A DNA stretch of 64,000 nucleotides from Lustribacter sp965277075 (lineage in GTDB: Bacteria > Vulcanimicrobiota > Vulcanimicrobiia > Vulcanimicrobiales > Vulcanimicrobiaceae). Below the pieces are notes generated by a model, which was given only the letters and a program-made list of their open reading frames with translations, was not told the DNA's origin and did not search any database. The stretch lies in assembly GCA_965277075.1 (NCBI GenBank), contig OZ255707.1:558001-622000 (forward strand). Reading direction: 5' to 3'. Made by a program: the position numbers and the translations under genes. Of the stretch, positions 40,105 to 47,929 are shown in pieces; position 1 is the first letter of the stretch; the number at the start of each line of letters is the position of its first letter.

Positions 40105-41634
40105 TCAATAACGCCGTTCGAAACCGGCGAACGCGACTTCCTCGTTCCATTCGAGCATTGCGCGTGGGCTCGCGGCAAGAAACGCACGACAGGCCGCGGC
40201 GAGCGGCTGCGGCGCGAGCGTTTGTCCATTACAGGCGGGAACCATAACGTCGAATCCTTCCGGCGCGCTCCAGAGATCGGCCCCACCGATGAACGCGTGT
40301 TCGAGGCTATCGCGAACCATCTTCTTGAGCCCGTAGTAATCGACATGGTAGAGCTGCACGACTTGCGCAAACTGCGACGTGAGGTCGATACGGCCGACGC
40401 CTTCATCGTCGGTGGCGATCGACACCGGGACGCCGGCCGCCATATAGATCGGTAGCATCGCGCGGCCGCCCGCGACCTCGACGAGAACGTGTTGGTGCGC
40501 CATCATCGCCAGTAACGCTTCGGGATCGCGTTCGTAGAGGACGTCGAGTCCGTGACCGATTCGCTGCGCGCCGGCAACGTCGATCGCCTCGCGGATTTCC
40601 GAGGGGCTCTCCATATCTTCGGGGCGTACCAGCCCGGGTCGCAGTTCACCGGCATGCATCGTAAGTTTCACGTTCGGATACAGCTTGTGAAAGTAGCCGA
40701 AGATGTGCATGTGGAGGTCGTAATCGCGCAGCGCCTTGTAGTCGTCTTGCGATTCGACGGGATTGACGGACACGACGCGTGGGTCAGCGTTTGCCAGTTC
40801 GAACGCTGTCTGAATTTGGGCGAACACTTCCTCCTTTGGTCGATCGCGCAGCACCTGAAAGATGAAGCGCATCGTCAAGCCGCAGCCGACATCGGGTTTC
40901 GCGCTTTGACATGCGAGAATTGTGCGGCTTCCCGTTATTCCGTCGTCCAGATTCTTGCGGCTCTTGGTCACCAGCGCCGGAACACCGGCCGCATCGAGCT
41001 TTGCGCGCATCGTATCGAAATTCGGATTCCACCCAACGTGATCGCCGAGCTCGAGCGACTTGAATTTATCCGGTGAAAGGTCCGTTTCGATATAGAGCTC
41101 GTGTTCCAACGCCGACCGGTGCTCGACTTCGGCAAGCTCTTCCGCCCAATGCTTGTTGACGACGAGATCGAACTTGAAGAACGTCTCGAAGAAGTGCACT
41201 TCGGGACTGGCTTCGCCGTTGCCGGCAACGTAGTTGCGCGCCGAGAGAACGTCGATCGTTTTGTTGCGGAACTGGAAATCCGTGATCGCGTGCGACGCCG
41301 GCCAACGGCCTTTGAGCGGATCGCAAGGCGGGGCGACGATCGCAAACGTGTCGTCGATGCAGTCGCCATCCTCGGCCGCGTAGTCGATGTAGCTCTCCGC
41401 GTACACGGCTCCGGTCAGATGATGGTGCAAATCGCCGCCCTTCGGAAGGTGTTCGAGGAACAGCGTTAACTTCGTCGGATTCTGCGGGGCCACGGCAACG
41501 GCTGCGACAAGCGCGGCTTCGGTTCGGGCTTGCGGGATTATCATTGCCGGCTGTGGGCTCGCTGCCGTCTCACCGGTGAAGAGCAGCGCGAGGACGCCGC
41601 ACGCGCGTAGGAACGCGTCGCGACACGACATCAC
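40105..41634 (-). CDS. Exported adenosine deaminase-like metal hydrolase
   Basis: The 509-residue protein has a signal sequence (AFLRACGVLALLFTGETAAS). Its amidohydrolase barrel has the motifs GGDLHHHLTGAVY (metal His), LTMHAGELR (His and catalytic Glu), RIGHGLDVLYE and SIATDDEGVG (Asp). It is longer than the cytoplasmic enzyme, as in secreted ADGF-type deaminases. Extracytoplasmic conversion of adenosine to inosine would supply nucleosides whose ribose could be used by the downstream ribokinase. The start overlaps the carbonic anhydrase stop (ATGA). Confidence 0.92.
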   Translation of the reverse strand: MMSCRDAFLRACGVLALLFTGETAASPQPAMIIPQARTEAALVAAVAVAPQNPTKLTLFLEHLPKGGDLHHHLTGAVYAESYIDYAAEDGDCIDDTFAIVAPPCDPLKGRWPASHAITDFQFRNKTIDVLSARNYVAGNGEASPEVHFFETFFKFDLVVNKHWAEELAEVEHRSALEHELYIETDLSPDKFKSLELGDHVGWNPNFDTMRAKLDAAGVPALVTKSRKNLDDGITGSRTILACQSAKPDVGCGLTMRFIFQVLRDRPKEEVFAQIQTAFELANADPRVVSVNPVESQDDYKALRDYDLHMHIFGYFHKLYPNVKLTMHAGELRPGLVRPEDMESPSEIREAIDVAGAQRIGHGLDVLYERDPEALLAMMAHQHVLVEVAGGRAMLPIYMAAGVPVSIATDDEGVGRIDLTSQFAQVVQLYHVDYYGLKKMVRDSLEHAFIGGADLWSAPEGFDVMVPACNGQTLAPQPLAAACRAFLAASPRAMLEWNEEVAFAGFERRY

Positions 41635-42338
41635 GCCGCGCCCAACAGACGGACGCGGCCGTTCGTGAAATCGTACTCGGCCGGAACGACGCGAATATCG
41701 CCGCGCGCGATCGCAGGCCCCAAGACGGGCGACCGCGCGAAGCGGCCGGCTTGCGCCTTCGCGTTCGCGACGACCGCCGCATGCGTCGTCCCGCGTGCTG
41801 CGACGACGGCGTCGATACCCGGCGCAATCGCATCTTCAATCACGTCGAGATTGCGCGGAAGCCGTTTCTTATCGCGGACCGCGCTATACGTCGCCTTGAC
41901 GGCTCCGCACTCCTCGTGTCCGACGACGACGAACAGTCGTATTCCGAGATTGCCATAGCCGTATTCCATGGTTCCGAGAACGCCGCCGTCGACGAAGTTT
42001 CCCGCATTGCGAAAGACGAACAAGTCGCCGACGTTCTGATCGAAGATCAACTCGGGCGGCACGCGTGAATCCGAACACGAGAGGATCGCCGCGAACGGCG
42101 CCTGATGACCCGCTAGCGCGACGCGTCGTTCCGCCATCGTGCTTTGCTGGCTGAGCGTGCCGCCGACAAAACGCGCGTTCCCTGCCGTGAGTCGCGCAAG
42201 CGCGACGGCTGGTGCGACCGGCGCCGCTGCGGGTGCGGCTGCAAATGCCCCCGCAGGTTTGAGAGCCGCGAGGACAGATGCTGCCGCCCCAAAGCGAAGA
42301 ATGCCGGCCCGTGAGGGCGCGCGACACGTCGGTTCCAT
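41631..42338 (-). CDS. Exported beta-class carbonic anhydrase
   Basis: The enzyme interconverts CO2 and bicarbonate. Zinc and active-site residues are ILSCSDSRVPPE (Cys and the Asp-Arg dyad) and VGHEECGAVKA (His and Cys). A leader with RAPSRAGILRFGAAASVLAA suggests export to the periplasm. ATG 42338 follows GAAGAAG; GTG 42362 would add eight residues. It heads the operon with adenosine deaminase and ribokinase. Confidence 0.93.
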   Translation of the reverse strand: MEPTCRAPSRAGILRFGAAASVLAALKPAGAFAAAPAAAPVAPAVALARLTAGNARFVGGTLSQQSTMAERRVALAGHQAPFAAILSCSDSRVPPELIFDQNVGDLFVFRNAGNFVDGGVLGTMEYGYGNLGIRLFVVVGHEECGAVKATYSAVRDKKRLPRNLDVIEDAIAPGIDAVVAARGTTHAAVVANAKAQAGRFARSPVLGPAIARGDIRVVPAEYDFTNGRVRLLGAA

Positions 42339-42402
42339 CGCTTCTTCTTCGCGCACGAGCAACGAGGTTCTCCCTCAATATGGTTTAACCGCGCGAGACA
42401 AC

Positions 42403-43191
42403 ATGCTTGATTTGCACATGACCGGGAAATCGGTTCTCATCACCGGCGCATCGCAAGGCATCGGTGCGGGCGCCGCACGCGCATTCGCCCGCGAGGGTTG
42501 CCGCCTGCGCCTGACCGCGCGAAACGTCGAACGGCTAGACGCCCTCAAGGTCGAAATCGAGCGCGACATCGTCGGCGCCGAGGTGCTGCTGTATCCAGGA
42601 GATCTGACCGAGAAGGGCGCCCCCGAACGGCTCGCCGCCGGAGCCGGTGACGTCGACATCTTGATCAACAACGCCGGCGCGATTCCGTCGGGCTCGCTCT
42701 TCGATATCGACGAGGATGCATGGCGCGCGGGTTGGGACCTCAAGGTCGTCGGCTACGTGAACATGTGCCGGCTATACTATCCACGCATGAAGGCGGCCGG
42801 CGCCGGTGTCATCATCAATAATATCGGGAACGGCGGCGAAGTGACCGACCCGCGCTATATCGAAGGCGGCATGGGCAATTCGAGCCTCATGCACTTCACG
42901 CGATCGCTGGGCGGCGCGAGTCTCGCCGACGGCATCCGCGTTCTCGGCATCAATCCGGGGCCCGTCGCGACGGATCGCATTTACTCGATGCTCAAGAAAC
43001 GGGCCGTCGCGTTGTACGATGACGAGAATCGTTATCGCGAACTTGAGGCGACGTATCCTCTGGGTCGACCCGCGCATGTTGCCGAAATCACCGACGTCAT
43101 GTTATTTCTCGCCTCGGAGCGCGCCGCGTACATGAGCGGAACGATCGTTACCGTCGATGGCGGTATCGCGTCGCGCCGTTCGATCATCTAA
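42403..43191 (+). CDS. Short-chain dehydrogenase/reductase with altered catalytic site
   Basis: The Rossmann fold is clear: LITGASQGIGAGAARAFA (cofactor loop), ILINNAGAIPSG, NIGNGGE and INPGPVATDRI. The usual YxxxK catalytic pair is missing; the aligned segment reads EGGMGNSSLMHFTRSLGG. Members of this SDR branch exist, but their chemistry is uncertain. It is followed 11 bases later by a racemase-superfamily gene, so both may act on one acid substrate. Confidence 0.9.
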   Translation: MLDLHMTGKSVLITGASQGIGAGAARAFAREGCRLRLTARNVERLDALKVEIERDIVGAEVLLYPGDLTEKGAPERLAAGAGDVDILINNAGAIPSGSLFDIDEDAWRAGWDLKVVGYVNMCRLYYPRMKAAGAGVIINNIGNGGEVTDPRYIEGGMGNSSLMHFTRSLGGASLADGIRVLGINPGPVATDRIYSMLKKRAVALYDDENRYRELEATYPLGRPAHVAEITDVMLFLASERAAYMSGTIVTVDGGIASRRSII

Positions 43192-43202
43192 GGCCGCACG
43201 GC

Positions 43203-43934
43203 GTGAGGAGAATCGGCCACATCACGCCATCGAGCAATACCGTTCTCGAACCGCTCGTCGCGCGCATGAGTGCAGAACTTGCGGAGGCGGCGACGCAGCA
43301 TTTCACGCGTCTCGCCGTTCGCGACATCGGCCTCGACGGACCTTCGACCGGTCAATTCGCGCTCGACGGGTTGCTCAATGCCGCAACATTGCTCGCGCAA
43401 GCGCCCCTCGATGCGATCGTATGGAACGGAACCGCGGGCAGTTGGCTCGGCAGCGCGCACGACGAACGTATCATCGACGCGATTCGGGCCCGGACCGGTC
43501 TTCCGGCAACAACCGCGACGCGCTCGATCTTCGCGACGTTCCGCCGTCACGGTTGGACGCGCATAGCCCTCGCCGTCCCCTACACCTCCGACGTCACGAA
43601 GCGTATCGTGGACGAGTACGCGCATAACGGAATCGACGTCGTACACCACGTTTCCCTCGAACTCGTCGACAACATCGCGATGGGCAACGTCGAAGAGGCC
43701 GGCGTCGCCGACCTGGTAACGCGTGCGTATCATCCGGACGCCGACTGCATTGCCGTCGTCTGCACGAACGTCAGCGCAGCACGGCTAACAGCGGCGCTGG
43801 AAGAGCGTCTCGGATTACCGATCGTCGACTCGGTAAGCGTCACGTTTGCGGAAGGTTGCCGGCTCGCCGGGCTCTCGCCGCACCTCGACGGCTGGGGATG
43901 CATCCTCGAAGCCGAAGGTGGGAAGGACCATTAA
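43203..43934 (+). CDS. Asp/Glu racemase-superfamily protein (arylmalonate decarboxylase/maleate isomerase type)
   Basis: The 243-residue protein has the tandem racemase fold, with IGHITPSSNTVLEPLV at the N-terminus. Racemases and maleate isomerase need two cysteines. Here the first position reads VWNGTAGSW without cysteine, while the second, AVVCTNVSAA, is intact. One-cysteine enzymes of this fold include arylmalonate decarboxylase. The downstream gene, one base away, is a periplasmic binding protein, suggesting uptake and metabolism of a dicarboxylate-like compound. Confidence 0.87.
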   Translation: MRRIGHITPSSNTVLEPLVARMSAELAEAATQHFTRLAVRDIGLDGPSTGQFALDGLLNAATLLAQAPLDAIVWNGTAGSWLGSAHDERIIDAIRARTGLPATTATRSIFATFRRHGWTRIALAVPYTSDVTKRIVDEYAHNGIDVVHHVSLELVDNIAMGNVEEAGVADLVTRAYHPDADCIAVVCTNVSAARLTAALEERLGLPIVDSVSVTFAEGCRLAGLSPHLDGWGCILEAEGGKDH

Positions 43935-44885
43935 ATGCCGCATCACCTTTTGGCTATCCTTGCCGCCGGCGCCATGGCCGCGAGTCTGCCGCTCGCTGCC
44001 GTCTCCGCAACCGATACGGCGACGCGCATCGGTGTTCTCGGTACCGACGTTTCGTCAGGACCGTTGTACGCCCAGGCATCCGGCGCATTCGATCGCGCCG
44101 CCCTTCCGGTCGACGTGCAATTTCGACGAACCTCGCTTGACCTATTGAACGGGTTGCGCGACGGCACGCTCGACGTCGCGTTCGTCAACATTATCTCGGC
44201 CGTGCACGAAATCGAGGGCGGTGCAGCCTTCACGATCGTTGCGCCGGCCGCGTTGTACGAAGCGTCCCATCCGATCACGGTCATGCTGGCGCCGAAGGCG
44301 CGACCCGTTCACAGCGGCGCCGATCTCAACGGGAAGACGATCTCGGTCCCGGCAGCCAACGATTTAGGCGAGATCGCGACGCGGAACTGGGTCGACCGTC
44401 ACGGCGGCGATTCGAAAACGGTTCACTATGTGACGAATGTCGGCTTCACCGACGTCGCCGACGCGCTTAACAGCGGTAAAGTCGACGCAGCCGAAATGTC
44501 GGAGCCGATCAAGACGGAGATCATGCCGTCGGTCTCGTTCGCGGCCGCCACGTTCGACGACATCGCGCCGCGCTTTGTGATCGGTGTGTTCGTCGCGCGT
44601 ACGGCGTGGCTTCAAAGCCAACCGGATGCCGCGCACCGGTTCGTCGTCGCGATGGCGGACGGCGATCGCTGGGCAAATACGCACCGCACGGAAACCGCGG
44701 CCGTCCTCGCAGCGAAATATCACACGAAGCCGGAGGTTCTGGCGACAATGGTACGCGCGACGTATCCTGAAGCTCTGACGGCGGCGCTCATTCAACCGGT
44801 CGTCGACGTCGCGGCGCGCTACGGGGTCGTCGCACCGATCCGTGCGGAGTCGCTGCTCTCCTACCTGTCCGCCCCTGCCCACTGA
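43935..44885 (+). CDS. Periplasmic substrate-binding protein (NMT1/SsuA type)
   Basis: The 316-residue protein has a signal peptide (LLAILAAGAMAASLPLAAVS) and the binding-protein pattern LLNGLRDGTLDVAFVNI, LNGKTISVPAANDLGEIA and DALNSGKVDAAEMSEP. No permease or ATPase lies next to it, so it may share the transporter at 28111-29753 or one outside the window. Confidence 0.88.
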   Translation: MPHHLLAILAAGAMAASLPLAAVSATDTATRIGVLGTDVSSGPLYAQASGAFDRAALPVDVQFRRTSLDLLNGLRDGTLDVAFVNIISAVHEIEGGAAFTIVAPAALYEASHPITVMLAPKARPVHSGADLNGKTISVPAANDLGEIATRNWVDRHGGDSKTVHYVTNVGFTDVADALNSGKVDAAEMSEPIKTEIMPSVSFAAATFDDIAPRFVIGVFVARTAWLQSQPDAAHRFVVAMADGDRWANTHRTETAAVLAAKYHTKPEVLATMVRATYPEALTAALIQPVVDVAARYGVVAPIRAESLLSYLSAPAH

Positions 44886-44900
44886 CTCACGGGAGCGACG

Positions 44901-45010
44901 ATGCGCATTCTCATTCAAACGACCATTCCGTTTGTCGCCGACGATTGGAACGCCGGCCGCTTCTCGTTGCTTGTCGAAACGTTGCGCGGCTCGGCGCATA
45001 GCCTGGGAAG
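44901..45010 (+). pseudogene. Truncated 5' end of a gene
   Basis: A GGGAGCGACG ribosome-binding site is followed by ATG 44901. The first 33 codons (MRILIQTTIPFVADDWNAGR then FSLLVETLRGSAH) look like a genuine conserved N-terminus, although I cannot name the family. Protein-like sequence stops where the convergent methyltransferase gene ends (45011). The frame stays open to 45893, but only as antisense of that gene. This looks like a gene cut by rearrangement. Confidence 0.5.
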
Positions 45011-45850
45011 TCAGGAGCGGCGGGCGCGAACGATCCAAACTCCGGCACCGAGCGAAACGCCCGCCGGCGAATCATGTTCTCGAAACGCGACAGCGATCGC
45101 GCTCGCAACGGCTTCCCGTTCGCGCGCGGTCGCAGCGGCGTCGACGAGTCGCGAGACGGGGCCGATCTGCGTGACGAAGTCGACCGCGGCCGCGCAGCTT
45201 CCGAGTGGCAACGCCGTGTCGAACGCCTCGAGCTCGACGTCGACGAAGCGCGCGTCCGTAAGAATCTCTCGCACGCGATCGGCGTTCGCAAACGCAAAGG
45301 GGCCCGGTGCGTCGGGATCGCGCTTCGGTTGCGCGGGAACGTGCGGCTTTACCGCATCCAGCGGCAGATGGAACCACGGATTGTCGGCCAGCCTCCGCCA
45401 GCACGCGAACGTCAAGCGCCCATCCGGGCGAAGCGAACGCCGGATATTGGCAAACGCCTGGACGGGCTCGTCGAAGAACATCACGCCAAACCGCGAGACG
45501 GCGACGTCGAACGCGTCTTCGTCGAATACGTACGTCGATGCATCGGCGCACACGAAGTCGACATTGGATCGTTGGTGGTCTCCGGAACGCCCCGCCGCCA
45601 AGGCGAGCATCGGTTTCGAAATGTCGACACCGGTGACGCGCCCGCGCGGCCCGAGCCGTTCCGCTAGCGCGAAAACCGTTGCGCCACAACCGCAACCGAC
45701 GTCGAGGGCCGCCTCGCCGGCTTGCGGCCGAGCGCGCTCGAGTAGAGCAGCGGTGATCGGCGCAAACGCGGTATCGACGCGCTCGTACAGGGACGCCCAT
45801 CGCGGACCGGCGCTTTCATTCCAGTACGCGGCTTCCTCGGCATTTTGCAT
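45011..45850 (-). CDS. SAM-dependent methyltransferase (UbiE-like)
   Basis: The 279-residue protein is a class I methyltransferase: motif I ALDVGCGCGATVFALAERL, motif II FVCADASTYVFDEDAFDVAV, and post-motif RRSLRPDGRLTFACWR. The N-terminus EEAAYWNESAGPRWASLYER is typical of small-molecule methyltransferases near UbiE/Coq5. The substrate is unknown. It is divergent from the gene at 45884 across 33 bases. Confidence 0.92.
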   Translation of the reverse strand: MQNAEEAAYWNESAGPRWASLYERVDTAFAPITAALLERARPQAGEAALDVGCGCGATVFALAERLGPRGRVTGVDISKPMLALAAGRSGDHQRSNVDFVCADASTYVFDEDAFDVAVSRFGVMFFDEPVQAFANIRRSLRPDGRLTFACWRRLADNPWFHLPLDAVKPHVPAQPKRDPDAPGPFAFANADRVREILTDARFVDVELEAFDTALPLGSCAAAVDFVTQIGPVSRLVDAAATAREREAVASAIAVAFREHDSPAGVSLGAGVWIVRARRS

Positions 45851-45883
45851 TCCTTCATCCTGTCTTCGGCCTGACGTCGTCCA

Positions 45884-46360
45884 ATGGGCGTGAAGAAGTT
45901 CAACGTTGGCGTTGCGATGGTCGCGGGCTTCGCCGGGTCGTTCCTCATGGACGTCGTCCAAGATGGATTCGCAACCGTGTTTGAGCGCAACCGCGAAGCG
46001 AACGACCGGGACGAAGAGACTGAGGCGATTGTCGCCGTCGTCCGGCGCATCGCGCCGCTCGTTCCGGGCGGCCTCGCCCGGCGGTATCCCGGCGTCGTCG
46101 GTCGTGTCATCCACTACGCATTCGGCAGTGCGTTTGCGCTCGCGTACGCCGCTCTACGCGAGCGGCGCCCCCAAATCGCTGCGGCCAACGGCGCCGTATT
46201 CGGCGCCGCGCTTTGGTTTATCAGCGATGCGGTCCTCATACCGGCAGCCGAGTTGGGCCGGCCGTGGTTTCGTCACTCGCCCGCGCAGCGTGCAAACGCC
46301 GTCGCGTCACACCTGACCTACGGGACGACGGTCGAATATCTGCTGCGGCTCACGCGGTAG
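45884..46360 (+). CDS. DUF1440/YagU-like membrane protein
   Basis: The 158-residue protein has about four membrane helices (FNVGVAMVAGFAGSFLMDVV, VIHYAFGSAFALAYAAL, AVFGAALWFISDAVLIPAAE), with HYAFG and SHLTYG motifs resembling the DUF1440 (YagU, inner-membrane acid-resistance) family. The function is not established. Confidence 0.75.
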   Translation: MGVKKFNVGVAMVAGFAGSFLMDVVQDGFATVFERNREANDRDEETEAIVAVVRRIAPLVPGGLARRYPGVVGRVIHYAFGSAFALAYAALRERRPQIAAANGAVFGAALWFISDAVLIPAAELGRPWFRHSPAQRANAVASHLTYGTTVEYLLRLTR

Positions 46361-46368
46361 GAGTCGCC

Positions 46369-46998
46369 TCAGAGAAAGTTGTTCGGCCAAATGACGGTGC
46401 GCCACATGTGAGCGACGGGCGAATCATCAAACCCCAAACCGGCGGCGGGCTCGCGAAACGTTCGGCCGATGAGTTCGGCGAAGATTTCGGGATCGATCGT
46501 CTCACTCCGGTCGAAGAAGTACGTATCGTAGAGCGTCACCAACCGGGCGGTCATGTACCACGGATGCTTTTTGGCCGCATCAGCGTCGCGCCGGATGTAG
46601 TCGGGCGGCACGTAATCGGCGCCGAAGAAGCGGTCGTACGAGTCGGGATAGGTATAGCCGACGCTCTCGTCCGCAAAATAGCGCAGCGCTTGGTGATTGC
46701 GAACACCCCAGGCGACTTCCTCACTCACGTACGGAGCGATCATTTGCGCGCCCCAATAGCCATGGTCGGGACGAATCAGGCAGCCGTTCGAAATGTCGTG
46801 CAAGAGGCACGCAAGGACGACCGTATCGTCATGACCCGCATCGCGCGCGCGCTTTGCGCTGACGAGCATATGTTGGAACGAGATATCTTCGCATCGTAGG
46901 CGGAAAAAATCGAGTAAGCGCGGCTTCGCGGGCATTCGCGGCAACGCCGGATTATCGCCCATCATCATTACGGTCTGGGCGCCGAGTTCTGAGAGCAT
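46369..46998 (-). CDS. HD-domain metal-dependent hydrolase or oxygenase
   Basis: The protein has the HD signature LACLLHDISNG followed by PDHGYWGAQ and NHQALRYFADE. The extra histidines and the HQALRYF segment recall the HD-type mixed-valence oxygenases (PhnZ, myo-inositol oxygenase) as much as phosphohydrolases. The substrate is unknown. The start is uncertain: ATG 46998 was chosen; ATG 46968 or an upstream start are possible. Confidence 0.75.
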   Translation of the reverse strand: MLSELGAQTVMMMGDNPALPRMPAKPRLLDFFRLRCEDISFQHMLVSAKRARDAGHDDTVVLACLLHDISNGCLIRPDHGYWGAQMIAPYVSEEVAWGVRNHQALRYFADESVGYTYPDSYDRFFGADYVPPDYIRRDADAAKKHPWYMTARLVTLYDTYFFDRSETIDPEIFAELIGRTFREPAAGLGFDDSPVAHMWRTVIWPNNFL

Positions 46999-47176
46999 AC
47001 CGGCTTCGGGGCTCGCTGAGACGCCTGCGCGGCCGACCGGCGAGGGCAAGATCAATCGCCGCCGCCCCTGCTGCGGTAACGTATCACCCTCTTCCGGCGC
47101 AAGACGATCCAGCGGCACTGTGCAACCATCGCCGGATGGCCTTCCAACTTCCTGCTCACGGCAGCCGCGGCGCGGA

Positions 47177-47929
47177 GTGAAGTTCGGTGAAGAATCGCAG
47201 CGCCTCCGTGATGCGATCGCGCCGGCGTTTGCGACGTGCGACTCGCTCGAGATGTGTGCGCAACTCTTCACTCGCCGCATCTACGAGGAGTACGCGCAGT
47301 CGGCGGTCCTCGTTCGCCTGTTCGCGACACTTCGTTTCGAGCAACTGCAGTCCAAGGACCGGTCGATCGCACGCGATTTCGCCGAGCAACTCGATCCCGG
47401 AACGCACATCTCGGATTCGAGCCACGTTCTCACCCTGCTCGGAACCTATGGCGTCGAACCGCGGTGGCGGAAACGTACCCTCTCGCGCGGACATCGCGCG
47501 ATTCCCTTACTCTCGCACATGTTTGTGGCCGAGATACCGATGATCGCGCGTTTGCTCGGCGAGATCGGATTCGACGAACTCGGGCGGAGCAACTCGGCTT
47601 GGCAATACGTGCGTCGCGTTGCCGGTGACTCGGGGCTCTTCTTCGTCGGCGACGCACGCACGGCAACGGATGAGCGCGGCAGGCGAATCATTCCGGCAAC
47701 GGACTTCATCGACGCGCACAACGTACGCACGGTATTCGGATTCGGTAGCCCGGGGGCGGATGCGGCGAGCTTCATCGCCGTCATCGTATTTTCGCGCGAT
47801 ACGCTGTTGCGTTCGGATGCGCAGCGCTTCGCGACGTTCGACGAAACGCTCCGTGTCGCGGCGGCTCCGTTCGTCGAATCCGGTGCGATCTTCAGCTCCC
47901 GCGACGGTCGGCGTCCCGAACCGCGCTGA
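47177..47929 (+). CDS. Unnamed family, probable sensory protein
   Basis: The soluble protein begins KFGEESQRLRDAIAPAFATC and contains LVRLFATLRFEQLQSKDRS, SRGHRAIPLLSHMFVAEIPM, and FFVGDARTATDERGRRII with VRTVFGFGSPGADAASFIAV. The second half resembles a GAF-like sensor fold, and I recall similar proteins next to sensor genes. No catalytic motif is visible. GTG 47177 was chosen over a start at 47120, which adds low-complexity sequence. Its end overlaps the convergent SpoIIE-type gene by 38 bases. Confidence 0.65.
   Translation: MKFGEESQRLRDAIAPAFATCDSLEMCAQLFTRRIYEEYAQSAVLVRLFATLRFEQLQSKDRSIARDFAEQLDPGTHISDSSHVLTLLGTYGVEPRWRKRTLSRGHRAIPLLSHMFVAEIPMIARLLGEIGFDELGRSNSAWQYVRRVAGDSGLFFVGDARTATDERGRRIIPATDFIDAHNVRTVFGFGSPGADAASFIAVIVFSRDTLLRSDAQRFATFDETLRVAAAPFVESGAIFSSRDGRRPEPR

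Noticed and set aside
45074..45893. Forward continuation of the frame starting at 44901
   Set aside because: It is antisense to a clear methyltransferase, with Ser/Arg/Thr-rich composition; kept only as a note to the truncated gene.
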